Shown here piece by piece: positions 1 through 7,913 of a stretch of 15,314 nucleotides of DNA; the stretch's first letter is position 1; each line of letters opens with the position of its first letter. The DNA is from Rhodospirillaceae bacterium (GTDB lineage: Bacteria; Pseudomonadota; Alphaproteobacteria; CADEGL01). The stretch lies in NCBI GenBank assembly GCA_018699755.1, contig JABIRQ010000398.1:1-15314 (forward strand), written 5' to 3'. The position numbers and the translations under genes were made by a program. Under the pieces are notes generated by a model that saw nothing but the letters and a program-made list of their open reading frames with translations, was not told where the DNA came from and made no database searches.

Positions 1-277
1 GGACGTCGAACAGGGAATGGGCGACCTGGCAGGCCACCATGTTCACCTCATCCGCGTAGGTCACGGCGATCAGCATGTCGGTGTCGCGCGCGCCGGCCCG
101 TTCGAGCACGCTCGGATGCGAGGCGTAGCCGACGATCCCGCGCACATCGATGGAATCGCTGATCTTCCGAACCAGGTCCTGGTTCTGGTCGATGACCGTG
201 ACTTCATTATCCTCGGTCGCCAGGTGGCGCGCGATGTTGGAGCCGACCTGGCCGGCACCGCATACGATGACCTTCAT
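1..277 (-). CDS. trkA: Trk potassium uptake regulator TrkA, N-terminal part (cut by window edge)
   Basis: TrkA is the cytoplasmic NAD(H)-binding subunit that gates the TrkH/TrkG potassium channel. Only the first 92 residues are present; family members are about 450-460 aa, with two RCK_N/RCK_C pairs. The visible part is a Rossmann fold: it opens MKVIVCGAGQVG, giving the dinucleotide motif GAGQVG at residues 7-12, and has an acidic residue at the end of the second strand (VTVID, Asp30), followed by the typical VRGIVGYASHPSVLERAGA stretch. The ATG at 275-277 is supported by a GGAG ribosome site 8 nt upstream. It lies downstream of ntrYX in the same direction after a 172-nt gap, an arrangement known in many alphaproteobacteria. 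Identification is confident; the C-terminal part cannot be judged. Confidence 0.95.
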   Translation of the reverse strand, partial: MKVIVCGAGQVGSNIARHLATEDNEVTVIDQNQDLVRKISDSIDVRGIVGYASHPSVLERAGARDTDMLIAVTYADEVNMVACQVAHSLFDV

Positions 278-285
278 GCACGTCG

Positions 286-289
286 CTCC
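286..289 (-). promoter_or_regulatory. Ribosome binding site of trkA
   Basis: On the minus strand this reads GGAG, with 8 nt between it and the ATG at 275-277. It fixes the trkA start and shows that the gene has its own initiation signal despite being downstream of ntrX. The rest of the 278-449 gap holds short GC-rich inverted repeats but no clear promoter and no hairpin followed by a T run. Confidence 0.6.
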
Positions 290-449
290 GCCAAGGGATC
301 GGCAAGGGCTGGCCGGGGCCACTTCGAGAGCTGGCTCGGCGGTTGCCCACAGAAGTCGGCCAGGGAAGTCGAAATGACCGGCAAGGGCCTACTCCCCGGC
401 CCGGACAGCGTCAAGCCGCCGAATCGCTGTGGTGCCCCGCCCTTCCGCC

Positions 450-1880
450 CTAATCTTCCGCTTCGGGGCCTCTCGCGGACCCGCCGAGTCCGAGATTCTT
501 CAGCTTGCGGTGCAGGGCCGAGCGCTCCATGCCGACGAAGCTGGCCGTGCGGGAGACGTTGCCGCCGAAGCGCGTGATTTGGGCCAGCAGATATTCCCGC
601 TCGAAGATCTCGCGCGCCTCGCGCAGGGGCAGCCCCATGATTTCGCCCGACCGTTCGCCGTTCAGCGCCGGCGGAGCGGTCGACCCGATTTCCGGCGGCA
701 GCATATCGGCCCGGATCGGCGCACCCGCCTCGCTCGGCCGCATGATCAGCAGCCAGTCGGCCACGTTTCGAAGCTGCCGCACGTTGCCGGGCCAGTCGTA
801 GGCCTGCAGGGAGGCCAGCGCGTCGTCTCCGACGGCGCGCGGCGGAATGCCCGAGGCTTCGGCGGAGAGCTTGATGAAATGCTCGGCCAAGGCCGGAATG
901 TCCTCGCGCCGTTCGCGCAGGGGCGGCACTTGGACCGGCACCACGTTCAGGCGATAGAACAGATCCTCGCGAAAGCGTCCCGCTTCGATCTCGGCGGTCA
1001 AATCGCGGCTCGTGGTCGCGATCACCCGCACGTTCACCTCGACCCGGGGCCCGCCGCCGAGGCGCTCGAACGTCTGTTCCTGCAGCACGCGCACGATCTT
1101 GCCCTGGGTTTCCAAGGGCATATCGGCGACCTCGTCGAGAAGCATGGTGCCGTTATGGGCGCGCTCAAAGGCGCCGACCTTGCCCTGTCCGGCCCCCTGT
1201 CCGGCCCCCTGCCCGGCATTGCCGTTCGTCGGCGGCAACACCCCGAACAGCTCGGACTCCATGCGGTCCGGCTCCATATTCGCGCAGTTGAGTACGATGA
1301 AAGCCCCGTCGGCCCGGCGCGAATGCGCGTGGATCAGCCGCGCGACGACCTCCTTGCCCACCCCGGCATGACCCGTGATCAGGACCCGGCTGCTGGTCGG
1401 CGCCACGCGGTCGATCGCTTGTCGAAGTTGCTGGACCGCGTTCGATTGGCCGATCAGTTCGGTCGACGGGCCCGCCCGCAGGCGCAGTTCCGCGTTCTCG
1501 CGGCGCAGGGAGGCGGCCTCCACCGCCCGCTCGATCAGCAAGAGCAGGCGATCGGATTTGAAGGGCTTCTCGATGAAGTCGTAGGCCCCGCGCTTGATGG
1601 CCGAGACCGCCGTTTCGATATTGCCGTGGCCGCTGATCATGACCACCGGCAGGTCCGGGTGCTCGGCCTTGATGCGGTCGAGCACTTCGAGCCCGTCGAG
1701 CCGGCTGCCCTGGAGCCAGATGTCAAGAATGACGAGATTCGGCCGGCGCACGGCAACGCTTTCGAGGGCCGAATCGCTGTCGGCCGCCTCGCGAGGCTCA
1801 TAGCCCTCGTCCACCAGAATGCCGGAAATGAGCGAACGGATGTCCGATTCGTCGTCGACGATCAGAATGTCACGTGACAT
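450..1880 (-). CDS. ntrX: Response regulator NtrX (AAA+ type without GAFTGA)
   Basis: NtrX is the DNA-binding partner of the kinase NtrY and is linked to nitrogen, redox and cell-envelope control in alphaproteobacteria. The protein is 476 aa, normal for the family. The receiver domain (about 3-120) has acidic pocket D10/D11, phosphoacceptor D53 and K105 in IEKPF. The AAA+ domain (about 140-375) has Walker A GHAGVGKE (170-177), Walker B TMLLDE (245-250) and the arginine-finger region GRFREDLFYRL. A Fis-type helix-turn-helix lies at about 438-465 (NVSRTASFVGMERSALHRKL). The sigma-54 contact motif GAFTGA is absent, as is usual for NtrX; its place holds a Gly/Gln-rich repeat at 222-233. The ATG at 1878-1880 overlaps the ntrY end by 11 nt. 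An open frame extends to 2003, but the family begins at MSRDILIVDDE, so the shorter start was chosen. No strong ribosome site is visible, which suggests coupling to ntrY translation. Confidence 0.96.
   Translation of the reverse strand: MSRDILIVDDESDIRSLISGILVDEGYEPREAADSDSALESVAVRRPNLVILDIWLQGSRLDGLEVLDRIKAEHPDLPVVMISGHGNIETAVSAIKRGAYDFIEKPFKSDRLLLLIERAVEAASLRRENAELRLRAGPSTELIGQSNAVQQLRQAIDRVAPTSSRVLITGHAGVGKEVVARLIHAHSRRADGAFIVLNCANMEPDRMESELFGVLPPTNGNAGQGAGQGAGQGKVGAFERAHNGTMLLDEVADMPLETQGKIVRVLQEQTFERLGGGPRVEVNVRVIATTSRDLTAEIEAGRFREDLFYRLNVVPVQVPPLRERREDIPALAEHFIKLSAEASGIPPRAVGDDALASLQAYDWPGNVRQLRNVADWLLIMRPSEAGAPIRADMLPPEIGSTAPPALNGERSGEIMGLPLREAREIFEREYLLAQITRFGGNVSRTASFVGMERSALHRKLKNLGLGGSARGPEAED
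1182..1217 (-). repeat. Three-copy 12-nt tandem repeat inside ntrX
   Basis: Three consecutive 12-nt units, differing by single bases (read on the minus strand: GCCGGGCAGGGG, GCCGGACAGGGG, GCCGGACAGGGC), encode Ala-Gly-Gln-Gly three times (NtrX residues 222-233). The unit is a multiple of three, so copy changes keep the frame. The repeat sits in the AAA+ L1 loop, where sigma-54 activators carry GAFTGA. Confidence 0.9.
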
Positions 1881-4203
1881 GAGATGCTGTCTTGCTCTTA
1901 CGTTCCGACTGTTGTTCCTGACGGCGCTTGTCCTTTGCCGCCTTGTCGCCCCCAACGTCGAATACCAAGCGAACCTCTGCCCCGCCCTCAGGCCGGTCCG
2001 CAAGCATCAAATCCCCCGCATGATCTTCCATGATTTTCTTCACGATGGCCAGACCCAGGCCGGTTCCCTTCGCCCGGGTCGTAACATAGGGCTCGGTCAA
2101 CCGGTCGCGTTCCTCCTTGGGCAGGCCGCGTCCGTTGTCCCGCACGGCGATCTCGACATCGCCCCGATCGGTCAGGACGGCCAGCTCAATCCGCCCCTTT
2201 GGCAGGCTTTCGCCCCCGGCGCCCCCGTCCGTTGATTCGCGGCCGTCGATCGAATCGGCCGCGTTCTGCAGCAAATTGGTCAAGGCCTGCGTGACCTGGC
2301 GGCGATCGCAGCGTAGCGGCACCTCGGCATCGTCGCCTTCGATCGTATAGGCGATCTCCGGGTTGGCGGTTCTTTGCAGATAAAAAGCTTCGCGGCACAC
2401 TTCGCCCAGATTTTCGACCTTCATCACCGGGGCCGGCATTCGCGCGAAGGCGGAGAATTCGTCAACCATCCGCCCAATATCGCCGACCTGCCGCACGATC
2501 GTATCGGTGCAGGCGACGAAGGTTTCGGGATCGCTCTTGATCTCGTCGAGATACTTGCGCTTGAGCCGCTCGGCCGAGAGTTGGATCGGGGTCAGAGGAT
2601 TCTTGATCTCGTGGGCGATTCGCCGCGCCACGTCCGCCCAGGCCGCCTTGCGCTGGGCCGAGAGCAGTTCCGAGATGTCGTCGAAGGTCACGACGTAGCC
2701 GACGATCCCGCCCGCCGACCGCTCGACCGTCGCCCGCGCCAGGAAGGTGCGGGATCGGCCCGCGCGCTCGACTTTGATCTGGGCTTCCGCGAAGCCCTGT
2801 GTCCGTTGCCGGGCCAGGCGGATCAGGCCGGCGAATTCCGGCGCAATCTTGCGCAGCGGATGGCCGATTTCGGCCGCGATGTCCGTCGACAGCAGGGCCG
2901 AAGCCGAGCGGTTGGGAAGGTTGATTTGCCCATCGCGGTCCAGGCCGATCACGCCGGCCGATACGCCGCCCAGCACCGCTTCAGTGAAGCGGCGGCGCAG
3001 GTCGAGCTGTTGGTTGGCCTCGACCAGTTCCTGGCGCTGAGTTTCCAACTGGCTGGTCATGCGGTTGAAGGCGCGGCTGAGGCTGCCGAGCTCGTCCTCC
3101 GGTTCGCTTTCCGCCACCCGCGCGGACAGGTCGCCGGTGCGCACCCGCTCTGCCGCCTCGATCAGGGCGCTGACCGGCCGGGCAAGCTGGGTCGCGAACA
3201 TGAGCCCGACCCAGACGGCGGCCAGCAGAAGGAGAAGAGCCAGAACGGCGAACATCATCGCGAAATTGATCTGCAGGCCCGAGCGCCTTCCCTCGAGCTG
3301 CTGATACACGCTGACCGCTTCCTGGGTGCGTTCGACGTGGTTGATCACGCTCGCGTCCACGAACCGCCCGACATAGAGGAACGTATCGACCAACCGGTCC
3401 AGCTGCACGAGGGCGCGCACCCGGTCCTCGCGATCGTTGGTCATGATCGCGACCTCGCCCTCGCGCGCCTTCTCGATTGCCCAAACGGGCACGGGATCGA
3501 ATTCCAGGGCGTAGCTCAGGCCCGACCGGCCGATCACCTGGGTGCTCCCGTCGAAAATCACCGCCTCCGGCAGGCCGCGCAGCGAGGCATGGGCCGACAA
3601 CACGCGGTCGAGCAGGTCCCGGTCGTTCCAGATCGCCGGATTCTCGCGGATTAGATCGTGGCCCATGGCCAGGATATCCGCGCGAATGGTCTGCTGATGC
3701 TCTTCGAGATAGGCGTCGGCGACCGCCAGGGATTCGCTCAAGGCCGTGCGCACGCGGTCGCTGAACCAGGCCTGCACCCCGAAATTCAGGAACAGGACCG
3801 AGGCGACGGCGACCACGATGGCCGGGGTCACGGCAACCAAGCTGAACAGCATGACCAAGCGGACATGCAGGCGCGATCCCGCCGAGCCGCGCCGCCGCTC
3901 GATCCAGACCTGAACGATGCGCCGGGCGACCACGGCGCCGAGCGTCAGCAGAATGATGAGATCGATGTTGAGGAGGACCAGGATCGTGTCCGGGTCCGGC
4001 CCCAGGGGTGAGGACCGGCTCAACGCGACATAGGTCGCGATGCCCGAGATCGCGGCTGCCACCGTCAAGGCATAGGCCAGCTTGCGCGCGAGATGGGTGC
4101 GTCGGGCCCAGGCCGACAGACCGGCCTTGGTCACGCCGGCCGCCATTGGATTCTCGCGGTCGGCCAGCGCCGTCTTCTTGTCGAGTTGGGTACCGGCGCT
4201 CAT
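1870..4203 (-). CDS. ntrY: Membrane sensor histidine kinase NtrY
   Basis: NtrY is the inner-membrane kinase that phosphorylates NtrX. The 777-aa protein has hydrophobic segments at about 42-62, 73-92, 113-140 and 312-335; a probable periplasmic sensor region at 141-311; a HAMP domain at about 336-390 followed by coiled coil; a PAS domain at about 400-510; the dimerisation/phosphotransfer domain with H531 in RIAHEIKNPLTPIQ; and the ATPase domain with N-box LLQNAADSI (N647), G1 DNGRGLP (689-695) and G2 GTGLGLAIV (713-721). All residues expected for an active kinase are present. The end is a Lys/Arg/Gln-rich tail (about 754-777) that overlaps the ntrX start. The ATG at 4201-4203 was preferred over a TTG at 4275, which would add 24 residues of unlikely composition; an ATG at 4146 is also possible. 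A 76-nt gap separates it from ntrC. Confidence 0.95.
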   Translation of the reverse strand: MSAGTQLDKKTALADRENPMAAGVTKAGLSAWARRTHLARKLAYALTVAAAISGIATYVALSRSSPLGPDPDTILVLLNIDLIILLTLGAVVARRIVQVWIERRRGSAGSRLHVRLVMLFSLVAVTPAIVVAVASVLFLNFGVQAWFSDRVRTALSESLAVADAYLEEHQQTIRADILAMGHDLIRENPAIWNDRDLLDRVLSAHASLRGLPEAVIFDGSTQVIGRSGLSYALEFDPVPVWAIEKAREGEVAIMTNDREDRVRALVQLDRLVDTFLYVGRFVDASVINHVERTQEAVSVYQQLEGRRSGLQINFAMMFAVLALLLLLAAVWVGLMFATQLARPVSALIEAAERVRTGDLSARVAESEPEDELGSLSRAFNRMTSQLETQRQELVEANQQLDLRRRFTEAVLGGVSAGVIGLDRDGQINLPNRSASALLSTDIAAEIGHPLRKIAPEFAGLIRLARQRTQGFAEAQIKVERAGRSRTFLARATVERSAGGIVGYVVTFDDISELLSAQRKAAWADVARRIAHEIKNPLTPIQLSAERLKRKYLDEIKSDPETFVACTDTIVRQVGDIGRMVDEFSAFARMPAPVMKVENLGEVCREAFYLQRTANPEIAYTIEGDDAEVPLRCDRRQVTQALTNLLQNAADSIDGRESTDGGAGGESLPKGRIELAVLTDRGDVEIAVRDNGRGLPKEERDRLTEPYVTTRAKGTGLGLAIVKKIMEDHAGDLMLADRPEGGAEVRLVFDVGGDKAAKDKRRQEQQSERKSKTASHVT

Positions 4204-4279
4204 GCCTTGTTTCCGAGAAGCGCCGAGCGTGCCCCCCGACACGCGCCGCCGCTCACACCGTAAGTTGCGCCCCAAGCGA

Positions 4280-5752
4280 TCATTTTAGGCCCCGCGAAAC
4301 TTCGATGTCCAACTCCTGCAGTTTCTTGCGCAGGGTGTTGCGGTTGATCCCCAGCATCCGCGCCGCGCGAAGCTGATTCCCCCCGGTGACTTTCAGGCTG
4401 AGAGCCAGCAGAGGCCGCTCGACCTCGCGCAGGATTCGCTTGTAGACGCCCGCCGCGGGAAGCGTATCGCCATGGGCGTCGAAATAGGCCCGGACATGGC
4501 GTTCGACCGCGCCGCTCAGACTGTCGGTCTTGTCGGTGTCCTCCGGGATGGCCTCGCGTCGGCCCTCCCTCAATGCTTCGCGCACCGCGCCGGCGCCGAT
4601 CGTGGTTTCGGCGCGCAGGGCGGCGAGCCGATAGGTCAGGTTCTCCAACTCCCGAACATTGCCCGGCCAATCGTGTGCGGCCAACGCCGCCAGGGCTTGA
4701 GTATCGAAGCTTTTGCGCGGCAGGCCGCGTTCGACCGCCCCGTCGAGGAAATGGCGCGCCAGTTCCGCGATGTCGCCCTGCCGCTCGCGCAGGGCCGGCA
4801 GGCGCAGCGGCACGACGTTGAGGCGGTAGTAGAGATCCTCGCGAAAACGGCCGGTGCGAATCCGGTCGCGCAGGTCGCGATGGGTCGCCGCCACGATTCG
4901 CACATCCGTCCGAACTGGCGTCCGGCCGCCGACCGGCACGAACTCGCCTTCCTGCAACACCCGCAACAGGCGCGTCTGGGCGTCCGGCGGCATGTCTCCG
5001 ATCTCATCGAGAAACAGGGTGCCGCCCTGGGCCTGGGCGAAACGCCCGGCATGCCGCGCGGCGGCCCCGGTGAAAGCGCCCTTTTCATGCCCGAACAGCT
5101 CGCTCTCGATCAGCTCCCTCGGAATCGAGGCCATGTTGATTGCCGTGAACGGCCCCGCGCGGCGCGGGCCGAAATCGTGAATGGCGCGCGCGACGATCTC
5201 CTTCCCCGTCCCCGACTCGCCCGTGATCATCACCGTCAGTTCGGTGCCGACCAGCCGCGCGATCACCCGATAGACGTCCTGCATCGCCGGGCAACGGCCG
5301 ATCAACGGCAGAGCCGGCGCATCGTCCTCTTCCGCCTCGCCGCGGGCCTTTCCCGCTCGCTCCGCTTCCGCCGCCGCATGCTGCGCCGGGCCGGCCAGGG
5401 CGCGCTCGACGGTCCCGATCAGTTCGGTCAGGTCGAAGGGTTTGGGCAGATAGTCGAAGGCGCCGCGCGCCGTCGCCTCGATGGCCGTCATCAGGGTGTT
5501 GCGCGCGCTCATGACGATCACCGGCAGGTCGGGGCGCGAATCGCGCATCTGGGCGACGAGGTCCAGGCCGTTGCCGTCCGGCAGCACGACGTCGGTGATG
5601 ACCAGATCGCCTTCGCCGGCCTCGACCCAGCCCGCCAGGGTCGTCGCATCGCTCGCCATGCGCACGATATGACCGGCGCGGCCCAGCGCATGCCCCAGCA
5701 CGGTTCGGATGCCGCGATCGTCGTCGGCGACGAGGATGGTCGCTCCGCTCAT
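4280..5752 (-). CDS. ntrC: Nitrogen regulator NtrC (sigma-54-dependent activator)
   Basis: NtrC, phosphorylated by NtrB under nitrogen limitation, activates sigma-54 promoters of nitrogen assimilation genes such as glnA, glnK or nif-related genes. The 490-aa protein has a receiver domain (about 4-120; acidic pocket D10-D12, phosphoacceptor D54, K104), a charged linker (about 121-147), an AAA+ domain (about 148-385) with Walker A GESGTGKE (178-185), an intact GAFTGA loop (225-230), Walker B GGTLFLDE (243-250) and the GRFREDLYYRL arginine-finger region, then a second variable linker and a Fis-type helix-turn-helix (about 457-483, GGNQLRAARMLGINRNTLRKK). Its ATG overlaps the ntrB TGA (ATGA, 5749-5752), and a strong GGGAGG lies 10 nt upstream inside ntrB. 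The GAFTGA motif separates it clearly from the paralogous ntrX in the same operon. Confidence 0.97.
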   Translation of the reverse strand: MSGATILVADDDRGIRTVLGHALGRAGHIVRMASDATTLAGWVEAGEGDLVITDVVLPDGNGLDLVAQMRDSRPDLPVIVMSARNTLMTAIEATARGAFDYLPKPFDLTELIGTVERALAGPAQHAAAEAERAGKARGEAEEDDAPALPLIGRCPAMQDVYRVIARLVGTELTVMITGESGTGKEIVARAIHDFGPRRAGPFTAINMASIPRELIESELFGHEKGAFTGAAARHAGRFAQAQGGTLFLDEIGDMPPDAQTRLLRVLQEGEFVPVGGRTPVRTDVRIVAATHRDLRDRIRTGRFREDLYYRLNVVPLRLPALRERQGDIAELARHFLDGAVERGLPRKSFDTQALAALAAHDWPGNVRELENLTYRLAALRAETTIGAGAVREALREGRREAIPEDTDKTDSLSGAVERHVRAYFDAHGDTLPAAGVYKRILREVERPLLALSLKVTGGNQLRAARMLGINRNTLRKKLQELDIEVSRGLK

Positions 5753-6921
5753 GCGCCTAGGTCCTCCCTGTCGTCGGCCTCGGCCCTGTGAGCCGGCCCG
5801 GTACTCTGAACCGGCCCGGCACCGTGAATCGGAAGACGTATGGTGAAGGTCGTTTCGCCGGGCCGGCTGTCGACTTCGACCGCGCCGCCATGGTCGCCAA
5901 TCACCTTGGCGACCAGCGCCAGGCCCAGGCCCGAACCGTCCGCCTTGCTCGTCACGAAGGGATCGAAAAGGCTGGCGCGCAACCCTTCCGGGATGCCCGG
6001 GCCGTCATCGATCACCCGCAATGCCAGCGGCAGATGCACGCTCCCGCCCGCCGGTCCGGACACCCGAACGCCGTGCTCATAGGCGGTTTCCAAACGAACC
6101 GTGCCCGCGCCGTCGCCGATCGCCTCGGCTGCGTTCTTGACTAGGTTGAGCACGACCTGGATCAGCAAGTCGCGGTCGCCCCGGGCGGGCGGCAGCGAGG
6201 GGTCGTAGGAATCGGCGAAACGCAGATGGCCGGCGAAGCCGGTCTCGGCGATACGCCGCACATGCTCCAAAACGGCATGGATGTTGACCGGATCCTGGCG
6301 CGGCAGGCGCTCGCCGGAGACTGCTTCGACCCGGTCTACCAAGGCCACGATCCGATCGACCTCATCGCGGATCAACCCGGTCAGCGCCCTGTCTTCCTCG
6401 TTCAATCCGCGTTCGACGAGCTGGGCCGCGCCGCGAATGCCCGACAGCGGGTTCTTGACCTCATGGGCCAACATCGCCGCAAGGCCGGAGATCGACCGTG
6501 CCGCATGGCGATGCAGCAGGCGCTCATCCAGGCGCCGTGCGCCCGCCGCCGGTTCAAACGAAATCACGGCCCCGCCCACGCGGTCCGCCATCGGCGCAAC
6601 GTGCAGATTGATCAGCCGTTGGCCGGTCCGCGGCGTGTCGACGAGCAGGTCGTATTCGGCCAAGCTCCGACCCGAGACCGCGGCCCGGTCGATCAAGGCG
6701 CGGATCGCGCTGTCCGCCGGCAGGAACTCAGAAAGCGGCCGGCCGATCATGCGCTTGGCCGAAATGTTGAAAAACTGCTCGGCCGCCGTGTTGCCGTAAG
6801 ACACCGTGCCGTCCCCTTCAAGGGCCAACACCGGCGATGGCAGGGCCGAGAGGATCGCATCCTCCGTCGGCTCGGGGCCGTAAGATTCCGGGGCAGGCTG
6901 CGGCTTCGCGCGCGCCGTCAC
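5749..6921 (-). CDS. ntrB: Nitrogen sensor kinase/phosphatase NtrB (NRII)
   Basis: NtrB is the cytoplasmic kinase/phosphatase of NtrC; its activity is set by the PII protein according to the nitrogen state. The 390-aa protein lacks membrane segments. It has an N-terminal PAS domain (about 20-125, with the SPVLALEGDGTVSYGN start), the phosphotransfer helix with H153 in MLAHEVKNPLSGIRG, and an ATPase domain with N-box LVKNAAEAI (N263), G1 DDGPGIP (305-311) and G2 GSGLGLALV (329-337). The C-terminal tail (from about 366) is poorly conserved in type and rich in Ala, Gly and charged residues. It starts with GTG at 6919-6921, which overlaps the dusB stop as GTGA; a GGGAGG 4 nt upstream supports this start. 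The dusB-ntrB-ntrC order is the nifR3-ntrBC operon known from many alphaproteobacteria. Confidence 0.96.
   Translation of the reverse strand: MTARAKPQPAPESYGPEPTEDAILSALPSPVLALEGDGTVSYGNTAAEQFFNISAKRMIGRPLSEFLPADSAIRALIDRAAVSGRSLAEYDLLVDTPRTGQRLINLHVAPMADRVGGAVISFEPAAGARRLDERLLHRHAARSISGLAAMLAHEVKNPLSGIRGAAQLVERGLNEEDRALTGLIRDEVDRIVALVDRVEAVSGERLPRQDPVNIHAVLEHVRRIAETGFAGHLRFADSYDPSLPPARGDRDLLIQVVLNLVKNAAEAIGDGAGTVRLETAYEHGVRVSGPAGGSVHLPLALRVIDDGPGIPEGLRASLFDPFVTSKADGSGLGLALVAKVIGDHGGAVEVDSRPGETTFTIRLPIHGAGPVQSTGPAHRAEADDREDLGA
5763..5768 (-). promoter_or_regulatory. Ribosome binding site of ntrC
   Basis: This reads GGGAGG on the minus strand, inside the 3' end of ntrB and 10 nt before the ntrC ATG. 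Together with the ATGA overlap it fits coupled translation of the kinase and its regulator. Confidence 0.65.
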
Positions 6922-7913
6922 GCGGCCTCCCTCTCCGCCGCCGCGTCGCAGGCCGCATCGAAGAAGGTCCGCACGGCCTCCCGCACGGCTTCGGGCTCGG
7001 TCAGGCGGTTAACGTGCTCGCGAAACGCCGCCGCGTCGCGCAGCCCGTGCGCATACCACGCCAGATGCTTGCGCGCGGCGCGCAGCCCCTTGAACGCGCC
7101 GTGATGCTCCAGCATCGCCTCGAAATGCTCCAATGCGACCGCGCCGCGCTCTGCCGCAGTCGGTTCCACGGGACGCTCGCCCTCGCGGAGATGGCGCGCC
7201 ACCTGGGCCGGGAACCAGGGCCGGCCATAGCTCCCACGCCCGACCATCACGCCGTCGGCGCCGGATTCGACCAGGCACCGGGCCGCGTCCTCGACCGTCC
7301 GGATATCGCCATTGGCGATCACGGGAATGGACACCGCCTCCTTGACCCGCCGGATGAAGCGCCAATCGGCGCTTCCCTCGAAGAACTGGTCCCGGGTGCG
7401 GCCATGCACGGTGATCGCCCGGATGCCGCAGCTTTCGGCGATCCGCGCGAGGTTCGGAGCATTGCGGTTCGCCATGTCCCAGCCGAGCCGCATCTTGAGG
7501 GTCACGGGCAGGGCAACAGCCTGCACCGTCGCCTCCAGAATGCGCGCGGCCTGCCCTTCGTCCCGCATCAGGGCGGACCCGGCATGCTTGTTGACGATTT
7601 TTTTGACCGGACAGCCGAAATTGATGTCGATGATCGCGGCCCCGCGATCCTGGTTCAGCTTGGCGGCCTCTGCCATCACCTCGGGTTCGTGCCCGGCAAG
7701 CTGCACTGCCATCGGGCGCTCCTCCGCCCCGGCGGCCAGCTTGCGGGATTCCTTGGTCTGGCGGATGACCGACTGGGAAGCGATCATCTCCGTCACGTCC
7801 AGCCCCACGCCGTAGCGCCGGACCATCCGCCGGAACGGCAGGTCCGTGACGCCGGATAGGGGCGCCAGGATCACCGGATCGCTCAAGGCGACGGGGCCGA
7901 TGGAAATGCTCAT
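6918..7913 (-). CDS. dusB: tRNA-dihydrouridine synthase DusB (NifR3)
   Basis: Dus enzymes are FMN-dependent and use NADPH to reduce uridine to dihydrouridine in the tRNA D-loop. The 331-aa protein is a TIM barrel opening with ILAPLSGVTDLPFR (15-28), with the catalytic Cys101 in INFGCPVKK, the substrate lysine region TLKMRLG (about 138-144), the FMN-binding HGRTR (170-174), NGDI (201-204) and GVMVGRG (221-227) motifs, and a C-terminal helical domain (about 245-320). The ATG at 7911-7913 (MSISIGP) matches the usual family start; a GTG at 7950-7952 would add 13 residues, and its only possible ribosome site sits too close. Neither start has a strong ribosome site, so the exact start is less sure. 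In alphaproteobacteria dusB leads the ntrBC operon under its old name nifR3; a direct role in nitrogen control is not shown by the sequence. Confidence 0.95.
   Translation of the reverse strand: MSISIGPVALSDPVILAPLSGVTDLPFRRMVRRYGVGLDVTEMIASQSVIRQTKESRKLAAGAEERPMAVQLAGHEPEVMAEAAKLNQDRGAAIIDINFGCPVKKIVNKHAGSALMRDEGQAARILEATVQAVALPVTLKMRLGWDMANRNAPNLARIAESCGIRAITVHGRTRDQFFEGSADWRFIRRVKEAVSIPVIANGDIRTVEDAARCLVESGADGVMVGRGSYGRPWFPAQVARHLREGERPVEPTAAERGAVALEHFEAMLEHHGAFKGLRAARKHLAWYAHGLRDAAAFREHVNRLTEPEAVREAVRTFFDAACDAAAEREAA
6926..6931 (-). promoter_or_regulatory. Ribosome binding site supporting the GTG start of ntrB
   Basis: GGGAGG on the minus strand lies inside the end of dusB, 4 nt before the GTG at 6919-6921, and is extended upstream by purine-rich sequence. 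The next in-frame ATG codons lie inside or beyond the PAS domain (first at about residue 58), so this site decides the start. Confidence 0.6.

Noticed and set aside
310..321. Palindrome TGGCC-GG-GGCCA upstream of trkA
   Set aside because: It has the same 5-2-5 layout as the dyad at 7999-8010 but different half-sites. With GC-rich arms of 5 bp, chance is a sufficient explanation.
385..402. Hairpin GGGCC-N8-GGCCC between ntrX and trkA as a terminator
   Set aside because: The stem is only 5 bp, the loop is 8 nt and no T run follows on the minus strand. Short GC inverted repeats are common by chance here.
429..5791. Several plus-strand open frames of 400-480 codons opposite ntrX, ntrY and ntrC
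   Set aside because: They mirror the real minus-strand genes, show no recognisable domains and have no starts with ribosome sites.
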